The notes: generated by a model not told the origin, from the letters alone. Positions 1 to 6,599 are shown, numbered from the stretch's first letter. The stretch is DNA of 7,256 nt from Thermoplasmata archaeon (GCA_021792355.1 JAJYUV010000048.1:1-7256), one strand, 5' to 3'. Numbers and translations are program-made.

Positions 1-43
1 CAAAGTTTAAGTGTGAGGAAATTGGTGAGTTAATTCATTAAGG

Positions 44-59
44 TTCTTACATGTCGGAA
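44..59. promoter_or_regulatory. Putative operator/activator site upstream of the permease operon
   Basis: The 16-mer TTCTTACATGTCGGAA matches 14 of 16 bases of the palindrome core at 4786-4801 (TTCTTACATGTAAGAA), including an exact 11-bp run. The left half is perfect and the right half is degenerate. It ends 6 bp before a TATA-like box and its centre is about 18 bp upstream of the TATA centre, nearly the same geometry as at the second site. In archaea, activators commonly bind just upstream of the TATA/BRE element, so an activator site is slightly favoured over a repressor site. The regulator is not encoded in this window. Confidence 0.6.
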
Positions 60-65
60 TTACCA

Positions 66-73
66 TTTATTAA
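66..73 (+). promoter_or_regulatory. TATA-like box of the permease operon (leaderless transcript likely)
   Basis: TTTATTAA is centred about 27 bp before the ATG at 97. That is the archaeal TATA-to-transcription-start distance, so the transcript would begin at or next to the start codon. No ribosome binding site lies ahead of 97, which fits a leaderless mRNA. A second AT-rich run, TTTATATA at 82-89, is only about 10 bp from the ATG and would place the transcript start inside the gene, so it is less likely to serve this start. Confidence 0.5.
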
Positions 74-96
74 TGTGCCACTTTATATATTACGTC

Positions 97-1596
97 ATGG
101 AAGGAAAACAGAGTTCGGTTGAAGAGAGTGAGTTTAAAGCGTTGAAGGACAAGAAACTTGGGTTGGTTTCTTATGCTTTTCTCGCTATGGCGATTATCGC
201 TCCACTGGCGATGATTGTTGGAAATGCGGCTGGATCGGTTACCTATGCCGGTATGGCAGCACCCTTGATCCCAATAATCGGTGCTATTTTTATTCTATTC
301 GCTTCGGTGCCGATCTTCGAGTATACAAGGTACATACCATTTGCGGGTGGATATTACGGCTTAGCGGAACTTGGTTTTGGAAAGGCCGCGGGAAAATGGG
401 TTGCCTTGAGTTATATCGCAAGTGAAGTGTTTGCTAGTGGAGTTCTTCAGGCAGGATTCATCCCCTTCGTGGTCTTCACTACCGTGGATTTGATTTACGG
501 TGTTCTGCTCCCTATTTGGCTTTTCTTTATCATCATGATCCTAGTGTTGGTTTGGGGGTACGTATCGACGTTGAGGAATGTTAGAATGACCTTCAATCTT
601 ATCATAGGGATTGTTCTATCCGAAATCATCATCGTAATAATTTTCTCTGCACTAGGGCTCAATGCTGCAAGTAGTTCATTGTCCCTTGCTCCTTTCTCAA
701 TAGGGTCTTCACCCACTGGATTTTCTGGGCTTTTCCTTGGAGTCATTCTTACAGGTTTCCTCTTTTATGGCGGCTATGGAACATCAATACCGTATTCTGA
801 AGAGGGTGGATCCTCTAGAAGTACGCTGTGGAGGTCACTGGTTATCGGGATAGTGGTAACTGCCATAATCGGGGTCATTGGTATGTATGCGGAAGTATCG
901 CTGATTGGGGCAAGCAATATTGGAAGTTTTGCGAGTTCAGTCAACCCGGCTGTTACTGCCTTTTACCCCATAGTAGGTCCGATAGGTATATGGATTCTGA
1001 TTGTGGATTATATACTTGCTATTATGATGGTTTCCACCGGAATGCTAGGAGCGGGAGCTAGAGTGATATACTCGTTGGGAAGGGACAAATTCTTCGGCAA
1101 AAAAGTTAATGCTTACGCAACAAAACTGGATGAGAAGAGAAATGTCCCATCTGGAGCTTCGTTCATAATGTTCGTCATGAATCTTATCGTTGCCCTTATC
1201 CTTGCATCACTGATGTTCTACTTCTACGGCTACTATAATGGTATGTTCTTCATTCCTTTCCTGTCTGGAAGCATCTTTGTCGCAATGTGGTACTTCCATC
1301 ACATAATACCTGATTTGGCGATGATGAGGGCTCTACCACTGAAGTTCAAAAAGAAACTGACTACGCCTAGGAACTTCCTTGTGTCAGTTGTTTCACCACT
1401 TGGCGGAGCTGCTATATTTATCTATGCATTCTACGAGGGATACTCTACGCTCGTTGAGCCATATACGGCTGGATTGGTGCTGGTGTTCCTGATAATTGTA
1501 GTACTTACAATATGGGTGGCCCTTAAACAACACAATGGAACGCTTGGTAGATCGTTTGTGGAGGAGAAACAACTCGAGAAAATCCGCCAAATGTAA
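97..1596 (+). CDS. APC-superfamily amino acid/amine permease
   Basis: This is a polytopic inner-membrane secondary transporter of the amino acid-polyamine-organocation superfamily, 499 residues. About 12 hydrophobic segments are visible, near residues 22-44, 52-76, 100-128, 138-157, 164-186, 208-228, 245-270, 288-318, 353-376, 382-404, 428-447 and 456-476. Family landmarks are the N-terminal KKLGL leading into helix 1, the helix-6 region FLFYGGYGTS followed by a loop SEEGGSSR (compare the usual EE-x-x-x-P), and ARVIYSLGRDKFFGK before a cytoplasmic loop (compare the usual R-x-x-y-x-x-aRDG). An upstream in-frame ATG at 73 would add eight residues but overlaps the promoter and has no ribosome binding site, so ATG 97 is chosen. 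It is the first gene of the operon. The substrate cannot be read from sequence; amino acids or amines are the family norm, but the operon hints at an amino-containing or sugar-derived compound. Confidence 0.88.
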   Translation: MEGKQSSVEESEFKALKDKKLGLVSYAFLAMAIIAPLAMIVGNAAGSVTYAGMAAPLIPIIGAIFILFASVPIFEYTRYIPFAGGYYGLAELGFGKAAGKWVALSYIASEVFASGVLQAGFIPFVVFTTVDLIYGVLLPIWLFFIIMILVLVWGYVSTLRNVRMTFNLIIGIVLSEIIIVIIFSALGLNAASSSLSLAPFSIGSSPTGFSGLFLGVILTGFLFYGGYGTSIPYSEEGGSSRSTLWRSLVIGIVVTAIIGVIGMYAEVSLIGASNIGSFASSVNPAVTAFYPIVGPIGIWILIVDYILAIMMVSTGMLGAGARVIYSLGRDKFFGKKVNAYATKLDEKRNVPSGASFIMFVMNLIVALILASLMFYFYGYYNGMFFIPFLSGSIFVAMWYFHHIIPDLAMMRALPLKFKKKLTTPRNFLVSVVSPLGGAAIFIYAFYEGYSTLVEPYTAGLVLVFLIIVVLTIWVALKQHNGTLGRSFVEEKQLEKIRQM

Positions 1597-1612
1597 ACCT
1601 CGGGGTGCTAGA

Positions 1613-2923
1613 ATGAAAGATACGAAATCTAGGAAGCTTTACTTCCAGTATAAGGATATAACCCCTGGAGGAGTCCAATCAAATTTCAGGTCGGACTCCC
1701 CAAACCCTTTATATTTTTCTAGGGGAAAAGGGGCAATTTTAACTGATATTGATGAAAACAAGTACATTGATCTTATTGTGGGGAACGGATCCGTAATTCT
1801 TGGGCATAATGACGCTGATATTGGTGCCTCAGTAAGGGATGCCATCGAAATTGGCCTGCTTTCAGGTTATGAGACAAAACTTAGTTTTGAAGTTGCTTCG
1901 ATGCTACACCGGATGGTACCATCCGCTAGGAAGGTTAGGTTCGCAAACTCTGGAACTGAGGCTGTCATGCACGCAATTCATATGGCAAGGAGCTTCACAG
2001 GAAGGCACAGAATTCTAAAATTTGAGGGCTGTTACCATGGATGGTATGATTACATAGCCTATAGTCACAGTCCGCCGCTTGGTTCAGATCCGAAAGATTT
2101 TGTTTCACCAGACTTCGATGGCGTCTCCCCACTATCTGCAAAAGAGATATCCGTTGTTAGGTTCAACGATGTTGATGCTACTAGGAAGGCACTAAGAGAA
2201 CAGAGGGATGAACTTGCAGCAGTCATCGTGGAACCGATAGGCTTCAACATGGGGTGCGTTCTTCCAAACCCAGATTTTCTTCCGGTTATCCGGGAGGAAA
2301 CTGAGAAGTACGGAATACCTCTCATCTTCGATGAAGTCATAACAGGTTTCAGAATTGCTCCTGGAGGAGCTCAGAAACATTATGGTATTATTCCGGATAT
2401 CACGACGCTTGGTAAGGCTATTGCAAACGGCTACCCACTCAGTGCAGTTGTCGGACGTGAGGACATAATGGACATCGCCGCTCCAGGTAGTAAGAGCACT
2501 TACGCAGGAACTTACAATGGAAATCAGGTTGTTCTTGCGGCGGCAAAGGCTACCCTCACAAAGTTGCAAGACGGGAAGGTTCAAAAATACTTGGCAGAAA
2601 AGACGTCCTATCTGGAAGAGTCCATACACGAGATCTCAAGCGACTCTGGAATCGCAGTTGAGCTAAAAGGTATGGGTGGGCAATTCCAGGTCTACTTCAC
2701 GAACAAAGATATTGTTGATTATTCTAGTGCTGCATCTGCTGACAGCGTTCGTTATGGGATTTTCAGGGAACAACTGAAGAGCGATGGTGTGCTATTACAC
2801 AAGTCATTCCTGTTCCACCATGGAATTACTTACTCCCACAATAATGAGGTCATAGAAGAAATTGTTGTCAAGTTGAGAAAGTCCATAATGGATGTTGCTA
2901 ATCACAAAGTGGGGAGTGTTTAG
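1613..2923 (+). CDS. Class III PLP aminotransferase, glutamate-1-semialdehyde aminomutase-like
   Basis: This is a cytoplasmic fold-type I PLP enzyme of 436 residues, the usual size for the family. Visible motifs are the phosphate-binding NSGTEA (112-117), YHGWYD (141-146) with the cofactor-stacking aromatic, VEP (207-209), IFDEV (238-242) with the Asp that contacts the pyridine nitrogen, and TTLGKAIANG (264-273) with the Schiff-base lysine K268. AGTYNGN (298-304) corresponds to the GTLSGNP region of HemL. Overall it most resembles the HemL branch, but no haem genes are nearby and it sits in a sugar-catabolism operon. A paralogue that transaminates or isomerises another amino compound is therefore more likely than haem synthesis. 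The ATG at 1613 is preceded by GGGGTG (1602-1607), spaced 5 nt. The frame stays open upstream to 1535 inside the permease gene but lacks a better start. Substrate unknown. Confidence 0.85.
   Translation: MKDTKSRKLYFQYKDITPGGVQSNFRSDSPNPLYFSRGKGAILTDIDENKYIDLIVGNGSVILGHNDADIGASVRDAIEIGLLSGYETKLSFEVASMLHRMVPSARKVRFANSGTEAVMHAIHMARSFTGRHRILKFEGCYHGWYDYIAYSHSPPLGSDPKDFVSPDFDGVSPLSAKEISVVRFNDVDATRKALREQRDELAAVIVEPIGFNMGCVLPNPDFLPVIREETEKYGIPLIFDEVITGFRIAPGGAQKHYGIIPDITTLGKAIANGYPLSAVVGREDIMDIAAPGSKSTYAGTYNGNQVVLAAAKATLTKLQDGKVQKYLAEKTSYLEESIHEISSDSGIAVELKGMGGQFQVYFTNKDIVDYSSAASADSVRYGIFREQLKSDGVLLHKSFLFHHGITYSHNNEVIEEIVVKLRKSIMDVANHKVGSV
2909..2918 (+). promoter_or_regulatory. Ribosome binding site fixing the GTG start of the SDR gene
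   Basis: The purine-rich GTGGGGAGTG lies within the last codons of the aminotransferase gene and ends 6 nt before the GTG at 2925. It partly matches the archaeal anti-Shine-Dalgarno end. It supports GTG 2925 over the in-frame ATG at 2892, which has no such element and would add 11 residues not expected at the N terminus of this SDR family. Confidence 0.5.
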
Positions 2924-2924
2924 A

Positions 2925-3713
2925 GTGTACGATGACCTTAAGGGGAAGATAGTTGTGGTAACTGGCGCATCTAGTGGCATTGGTAGCGCCATTGCCGACA
3001 GGTTCAGCATGGAAGGTGCAAAAACATACAATCTTGACCTTGCACCGCCTAAGAAAGAGATTAATAAAAATGTGAGATTCATTAAATGCGATGTTTCCAG
3101 TGAGGATGCCGTTAGAAATGCTGTCAGTGAGATATCCAGCAGAGAGAATAGAATAGATATCCTTGTGAATAATGCCGGAGTTGAGAGTTTTGGCTCAGTA
3201 CATGAAACGGAGGAGAAAGATTGGGACAGGATATTGGGTACCAACCTCCGTGGAAGTTTTCTCGTGTCAAAGTATTGCCTTCCACACATGATGGAGAAAG
3301 GAGGGGTGATTGAGTTTCTAGCCTCCATTCAGTCAATGATGATCCAAAAGAGACTCGCTGCTTATGTTACTAGTAAGCACGGCGTTATCGGTCTCATGAA
3401 AAGCATAGCACTTGACTATGCTCCGAAAGTCAGATCGATTGCTATCTGCCCGGGTTCCGTCAGAACTCCGCTCCTGGAGTGGACTGCTGTTGAGGAAGTC
3501 GGAAATGATACTGCAAAGATTAACGAAAAATTTGAAGAATGGGGAAAACTATACCCGATGAAGAGGATCGCTGAACCGGAAGAAATTGCGTCTCTGGCTG
3601 CTTTCCTGGCCTCAAATGAAGCTGCATATATTACCGGGATTTCTATAAAGATGGATGGTGGATTATCAGTATTTCTGCAGGAAAGTGTTCCCGAGGATCA
3701 AGGCGAGAAGTAA
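2925..3713 (+). CDS. SDR-family NAD(P)-dependent sugar dehydrogenase, AldT (D-aldohexose dehydrogenase)-like
   Basis: This classical short-chain dehydrogenase/reductase has 262 residues. It shows the Rossmann glycine motif TGASSGIG (13-20), NNAG (82-85), N107, S134 and Y147-x-x-x-K151 of the catalytic tetrad, and PGSVRTP (176-182). The acidic D38 at the end of strand 2 favours NAD+ over NADP+. From memory it aligns along its length with Thermoplasma acidophilum AldT, which oxidises D-mannose and other aldohexoses at C1 to the lactone. Shared stretches include NNAG-(I/V)-ES, AAYVTSKH with IGL and KSIALDYAP, and a C-terminal tail after DGGLS. The Glu after NNAG (E87) matches a glutamate I recall being linked to sugar recognition in AldT. 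The start is GTG, one base after the aminotransferase stop. The exact aldose is unknown; another sugar or a hydroxy acid cannot be excluded. Confidence 0.85.
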   Translation: MYDDLKGKIVVVTGASSGIGSAIADRFSMEGAKTYNLDLAPPKKEINKNVRFIKCDVSSEDAVRNAVSEISSRENRIDILVNNAGVESFGSVHETEEKDWDRILGTNLRGSFLVSKYCLPHMMEKGGVIEFLASIQSMMIQKRLAAYVTSKHGVIGLMKSIALDYAPKVRSIAICPGSVRTPLLEWTAVEEVGNDTAKINEKFEEWGKLYPMKRIAEPEEIASLAAFLASNEAAYITGISIKMDGGLSVFLQESVPEDQGEK

Positions 3714-4705
3714 TGTCAATTGAAGATAGATGGTCTTTCGATGGAATGAAAGTTATCTTTCTTAGATCTGATGATCTTGAAATCTCCATAATTCCTGAGC
3801 TTGGCGGGGTTATATGGAGCATAAGACAGATAGAGAAAAACAGGGAAATACTGGCAAAAGTGAAGGACCCAGTTCCTCTCAGTCGATTGCAGGGACTGTA
3901 TCCTGTGAAGAACCTGCTGGACGTTGTCCTTGTAGGCGGTTGGTACGAAGTTCTTCCAAACGTTGGCTACTATTCCAACTATCAAGGAGGGGAATACGGT
4001 CTTCATGAGGAATCAGTTTACGTTCCATGGAAAGCCATGTATGATAGTTCACTTGATGAGAGTGGCATTACTCTCCAAGTTGACCTGTTCAAATATCCCC
4101 TTACACTGACCAAACACATTTCACTGGACGGGAACAAAATTATCATGCATGAACAACTAAGAAATAAGTCGGATTACGACCTGGATTATGCTTGGCTGCA
4201 CCACCCTACTTTCGGTGGAGACCTCATTGATGAAACTGCTGAAATACTGATTGATGATTGCGAGTTTGAAGTTGACAAGTACCTTCCAAGTGATAACGCC
4301 ACTCTCAAGACTGGTTACAGGGGAAAATGGCCATTTTGCTTGGACAAACAGGAAAAGAAGGTTGACCTTTCAAGATTTCCAAAGCGCGGTGAGGAGAACA
4401 GCGATGACCTAGTATATATCCCAAGTGTTACTTCCGGAAACTTCAGCATTAAAAATGAAAGGATAGATTTGCAGTTCACTGCGAAGTGGGACAAGAGTGT
4501 TTTTCCAACATTGTGGATGTGGAGAGCATTTGGCGCAGGCAAATCCTATCCATACTATGGCAATATCTACGGTGTAGCAGTGGAAATAAGCACGAGCTAC
4601 CCGTCTACCGGGCTCGCCCAGCAGAAGCAAATGGGGACAGCCAAGAGGATTACCGGAAACAGCAAAGTGGAAACAACCCTAGAGTTCCAAGTGGAATCCC
4701 TATAA
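3713..4705 (+). CDS. Galactose-mutarotase-fold sugar epimerase (aldose 1-epimerase/DUF4432-like)
   Basis: This is a cytoplasmic beta-sandwich protein of 330 residues in the galactose-mutarotase superfamily, expected to interconvert sugar anomers or bind a sugar. Supporting segments are an N-terminal strand ending IIPELGGVI (26-34, like the G-A-x-I turn of mutarotases), GGWYEVLPN (75-83), YGLHEE (95-100), the DYAWLHHPTFGG region (158-169) carrying the expected histidine-proline, and YYGNIYGVAVE (281-291), where E291 is a candidate general base. H98, H163 and H164 are candidate catalytic residues. The assignment to DUF4432 rather than true GalM is by overall pattern and is tentative. Its ATG overlaps the SDR stop by one base (TAATG), so translational coupling is likely. 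Next to an aldose dehydrogenase, a role in supplying the correct anomer is the natural reading. It is the last gene of the operon; no T-rich terminator is evident after its stop. Confidence 0.72.
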   Translation: MSIEDRWSFDGMKVIFLRSDDLEISIIPELGGVIWSIRQIEKNREILAKVKDPVPLSRLQGLYPVKNLLDVVLVGGWYEVLPNVGYYSNYQGGEYGLHEESVYVPWKAMYDSSLDESGITLQVDLFKYPLTLTKHISLDGNKIIMHEQLRNKSDYDLDYAWLHHPTFGGDLIDETAEILIDDCEFEVDKYLPSDNATLKTGYRGKWPFCLDKQEKKVDLSRFPKRGEENSDDLVYIPSVTSGNFSIKNERIDLQFTAKWDKSVFPTLWMWRAFGAGKSYPYYGNIYGVAVEISTSYPSTGLAQQKQMGTAKRITGNSKVETTLEFQVESL

Positions 4706-4784
4706 AAGAATTCTTGAGACAACGTGCTGACTCATTCAAATCTGGCGTTCCAGGTGGTTCAGGTCACTGAAATAACAAGAATGT

Positions 4785-4802
4785 CTTCTTACATGTAAGA
4801 AG
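4785..4802. promoter_or_regulatory. Perfect 18-bp palindrome, putative operator for the dehydratase gene
   Basis: CTTCTTACATGTAAGAAG equals its own reverse complement over all 18 bases, and the symmetry stops at both flanks. It lies 6 bp before a TATA-like box and about 50 bp ahead of the dehydratase start. Its left 11 bases (4786-4796) recur exactly at 44-54 in the permease-operon promoter. A homodimeric regulator site is the best explanation. As RNA it could form a 7-bp stem with a CATG loop, but no T-tract follows, which argues against a terminator. Confidence 0.7.
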
Positions 4803-4808
4803 TGTTCG

Positions 4809-4816
4809 TAAAATAT
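4809..4816 (+). promoter_or_regulatory. TATA-like box of the dehydratase gene
   Basis: TAAAATAT begins 6 bp after the 18-bp palindrome and is centred about 41 bp before the TTG start. With the usual archaeal spacing, transcription would begin near 4838. That leaves a leader of about 16 nt that just contains the ribosome binding site. Flanking AT-rich sequence makes the exact box uncertain. Confidence 0.45.
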
Positions 4817-4841
4817 GAATAAATCCTTTTCAATATAACTT

Positions 4842-4849
4842 AGAGGTGA
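4842..4849 (+). promoter_or_regulatory. Ribosome binding site selecting the TTG start of the dehydratase
   Basis: AGAGGTGA matches the archaeal 16S 3'-end complement (AGGAGGTGA) well and ends 4 nt before TTG 4854. An ATG at 4850 is too close to the site and is out of frame, opening a reading frame unlike the dehydratase. The site therefore supports TTG as the true start. Confidence 0.6.
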
Positions 4850-4853
4850 ATGA

Positions 4854-6050
4854 TTGAAGATAACAGATGTAAAGGTCACGCCTGTGACGGTGCCATTGGA
4901 GGCTCCATTGAGATGGAGTATGGGTGTTGAGACGGGCACAACGCGAAGTATAATTGAGATAAAGTCTGACACGGGAGAAGTTGGTATCGGAGAAACTTAT
5001 GGTGGAAATGAAACTGCCGCGAAAATTTTGGCCTTCAAGAATCTGCTTATTGGTGAAGACCCATTCGAATTCAACAAAATTTACAACAAGTTCGTGAATT
5101 ATTTCAGAATTCCATACGAAGCAAGCTTTCCTCCTCATGCTTACGCAGGTATTGAAATCGCGTTACTTGACCTTGCAGGAAAGGAACTTAACAAGCCCGT
5201 GAGTGCTGTAATGGGCGGAACTCTGAGAACCCGGCTCAAGTTCGCAGGATATCTATTCTACAGATATGAGGGTGAGAAAGGAATTGGCGGAGAAAATGAT
5301 GCTGAAGGTATTCTGAAATACGCAAATGATCTGGTTGATGAGTACAAATATGATACACTGAAACTAAAGGGTGGAGCGGTTCCACCAAAAGAAGAAGTGA
5401 GATCAATGCAGGTATTAAGAAGAGAGTTTGGAGACAAGATGGACCTAAGGTTTGATCCGAATGCTGCCTGGTCCGTCGGCACGTCAATCACAATGATTAA
5501 GAAAATGGAGGACCTCAATCTGGAATTCATTGAAGACCCCGCGTGGGGAATTTCCGGTATGTCTCTTGTCAGAAAAGACATCAAAACGCCTCTTGCAACC
5601 AATATGTTTGTGATAAACTTTGACCAGATACCAGTATCAATCCAAATGAGACCAATAGATATCATAATGGGTGATATTCACTACTGGGGCGGTCCCAGGC
5701 AGATGAGGAGAGTCGAGAACATAGCAGAAGTCTTCACCCTTGGAGTCTCCATGCACAGTGATCGTGAGCTAGGAATATCAACCGCAGCTGTCTTGCATTA
5801 CCTTGCCAGTTCTCATTACATTTATCAGGCAGCAGACACACATTATCAACATCAGCTTGATGATATAATAAGCGAACCCTTTGACTTTAGAGGGGGCTAC
5901 GTTGATTTGCCAAAAGGATCTGGTCTTGGGGTAGATATTGATGAAGCCAAGGTGAAGAAATATAATGAGTACTATAAGCAACACGGTGACGTGAACGAGT
6001 TCATAGATCCCACGAGGCCTGGCTGGATTGCTAAAATCCCCTTGTGGTGA
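4854..6050 (+). CDS. Enolase-superfamily sugar-acid dehydratase (glucarate dehydratase-like subgroup)
   Basis: This Mg2+-dependent cytoplasmic enzyme of 398 residues should abstract the alpha proton of an acid sugar and eliminate water to give a 2-keto-3-deoxy acid. It has the N-terminal capping domain (about 1-125, opening MKITDVKV) and the C-terminal barrel. Catalytic landmarks are K170-x-K172 (TLKLKGG), metal ligands D201 (RFDPNAAW), E227 (FIEDP) and N250 (ATNM), and a His-Asp dyad, H301 (SMHSD) with D274 (GDIHYW). Asn as third metal ligand and KxK plus the His-Asp dyad mark the glucarate dehydratase subgroup of this superfamily, as I know it. Archaeal relatives in Thermoplasmatales act on gluconate or other aldonates in the non-phosphorylated Entner-Doudoroff route, so an aldonate made by the neighbouring SDR is a plausible substrate. 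It appears to have its own promoter, sharing a probable operator with the upstream operon. Confidence 0.87.
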   Translation: MKITDVKVTPVTVPLEAPLRWSMGVETGTTRSIIEIKSDTGEVGIGETYGGNETAAKILAFKNLLIGEDPFEFNKIYNKFVNYFRIPYEASFPPHAYAGIEIALLDLAGKELNKPVSAVMGGTLRTRLKFAGYLFYRYEGEKGIGGENDAEGILKYANDLVDEYKYDTLKLKGGAVPPKEEVRSMQVLRREFGDKMDLRFDPNAAWSVGTSITMIKKMEDLNLEFIEDPAWGISGMSLVRKDIKTPLATNMFVINFDQIPVSIQMRPIDIIMGDIHYWGGPRQMRRVENIAEVFTLGVSMHSDRELGISTAAVLHYLASSHYIYQAADTHYQHQLDDIISEPFDFRGGYVDLPKGSGLGVDIDEAKVKKYNEYYKQHGDVNEFIDPTRPGWIAKIPLW

Positions 6051-6081
6051 TCTGCTTCAGGAACGCGGTCACATTATTTAA

Positions 6082-6089
6082 TTTTTCTT
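6082..6089 (+). terminator. T-rich tract, possible archaeal terminator after the dehydratase
   Basis: TTTTTCTT starts 31 bases after the dehydratase stop, without an obvious hairpin, as is common for archaeal intrinsic termination. The overlapping AT-rich ATTATTTAA (6073-6081) could equally be the old TATA box of the oxidase relic starting at 6117, so both readings remain open. Confidence 0.35.
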
Positions 6090-6116
6090 GGCTTAATTCA
6101 TTTAAAAGAATGAGAA

Positions 6117-6599
6117 ATGAAAATCCTGTCTGAGCTAAGAAAAATTTCGCCAGGAAACGTGCTAGATTCAAAAGTTGATCTTATACATTATCTGAAAGAC
6201 TCTTCTTACTTCACTGGCAAGTATCCGATCGCCGGGAATATTACGGCCCAGTACCATCTAGGAATGTAAAACCGTAACATTACATGAGTTTTGCCGTTTT
6301 ACCAGGTCCGAGAAAACTTATAATGTACTGCGGGCAATTCCTTCGAATATTTCTAATCTTAGAATGCCCTCAAAGAATGGAAAATCTTCCTAATGTTGTG
6401 GTGGCCCAGATGAACTCTCATATTCGATCAAGTTAGATAAGATATCTGAAGAAAGGTCCGAGCAACTGAAGACCACTGGAGCCAATAGGATAATTACAGC
6501 GTGTGTCTTATTTGTTTTTCAAATCTTATGAAGGGCGATAACGTGATCGAACCTCCGGAGTTCCATGGCAGTCTTATCGCTTTAGAAATACTATCTTAA
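6117..6599 (+). pseudogene. Relic of a FAD/Fe-S oxidase (glycolate/D-lactate oxidase type) with large internal deletion
   Basis: From ATG 6117, about 38 residues resemble the start of FAD-linked (FAD_binding_4) glycolate/D-lactate oxidases: DSKVDLIHYLKDSS then YFTGKYP (17-37). The whole FAD core is then missing. After a stop at 6267 and a change of frame, 6268-6504 encodes a decayed cysteine-rich CCG domain as in GlcF/HdrB-type Fe-S proteins: KTVTLHEFC (in place of HDPC), LRAIPSNI, CCGGPDE at 6394-6414 immediately after an in-frame TAA (6391-6393), and TTGANRIITAC. An apparent 2-nt insertion near 6503 shifts to a third frame that continues as CLICFSNLMKGDNVIE and stops at 6597. The parent was probably a fused FAD plus Fe-S polypeptide, or two adjacent genes joined by deletion. 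It cannot encode a functional enzyme. Confidence 0.75.

Noticed and set aside
1..41. Possible C-terminal end of an upstream gene (open frames ending at TAA 31-33 and 39-41)
   Set aside because: Only about ten codons are visible in either frame and neither resembles a known protein end; too short to support.
2192..2629. 145-residue open frame on the - strand inside the aminotransferase gene
   Set aside because: Lies entirely within a well-supported gene on the other strand and shows no family motif.
2804..3328. 174-residue open frame on the - strand across the aminotransferase/SDR junction
   Set aside because: Opposite strand to two well-supported genes, no motif and no promoter or binding site; an antisense artefact.
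4706..4715. AAGAATTCTT palindrome right after the epimerase stop, as a terminator
   Set aside because: Ten bases with no loop and no following T-tract; expected by chance in AT-rich DNA.
6202..6209. CTTCTTAC half-site resembling the shared palindrome
   Set aside because: Only the left half matches, it lies inside the oxidase relic coding for an SSY segment, and no TATA-like box follows at the right distance.
6279..6287. ATTACATGA, similar to the centre of the palindrome
   Set aside because: The similarity is short and asymmetric, and falls inside the KTVTLHEFC coding part of the relic.
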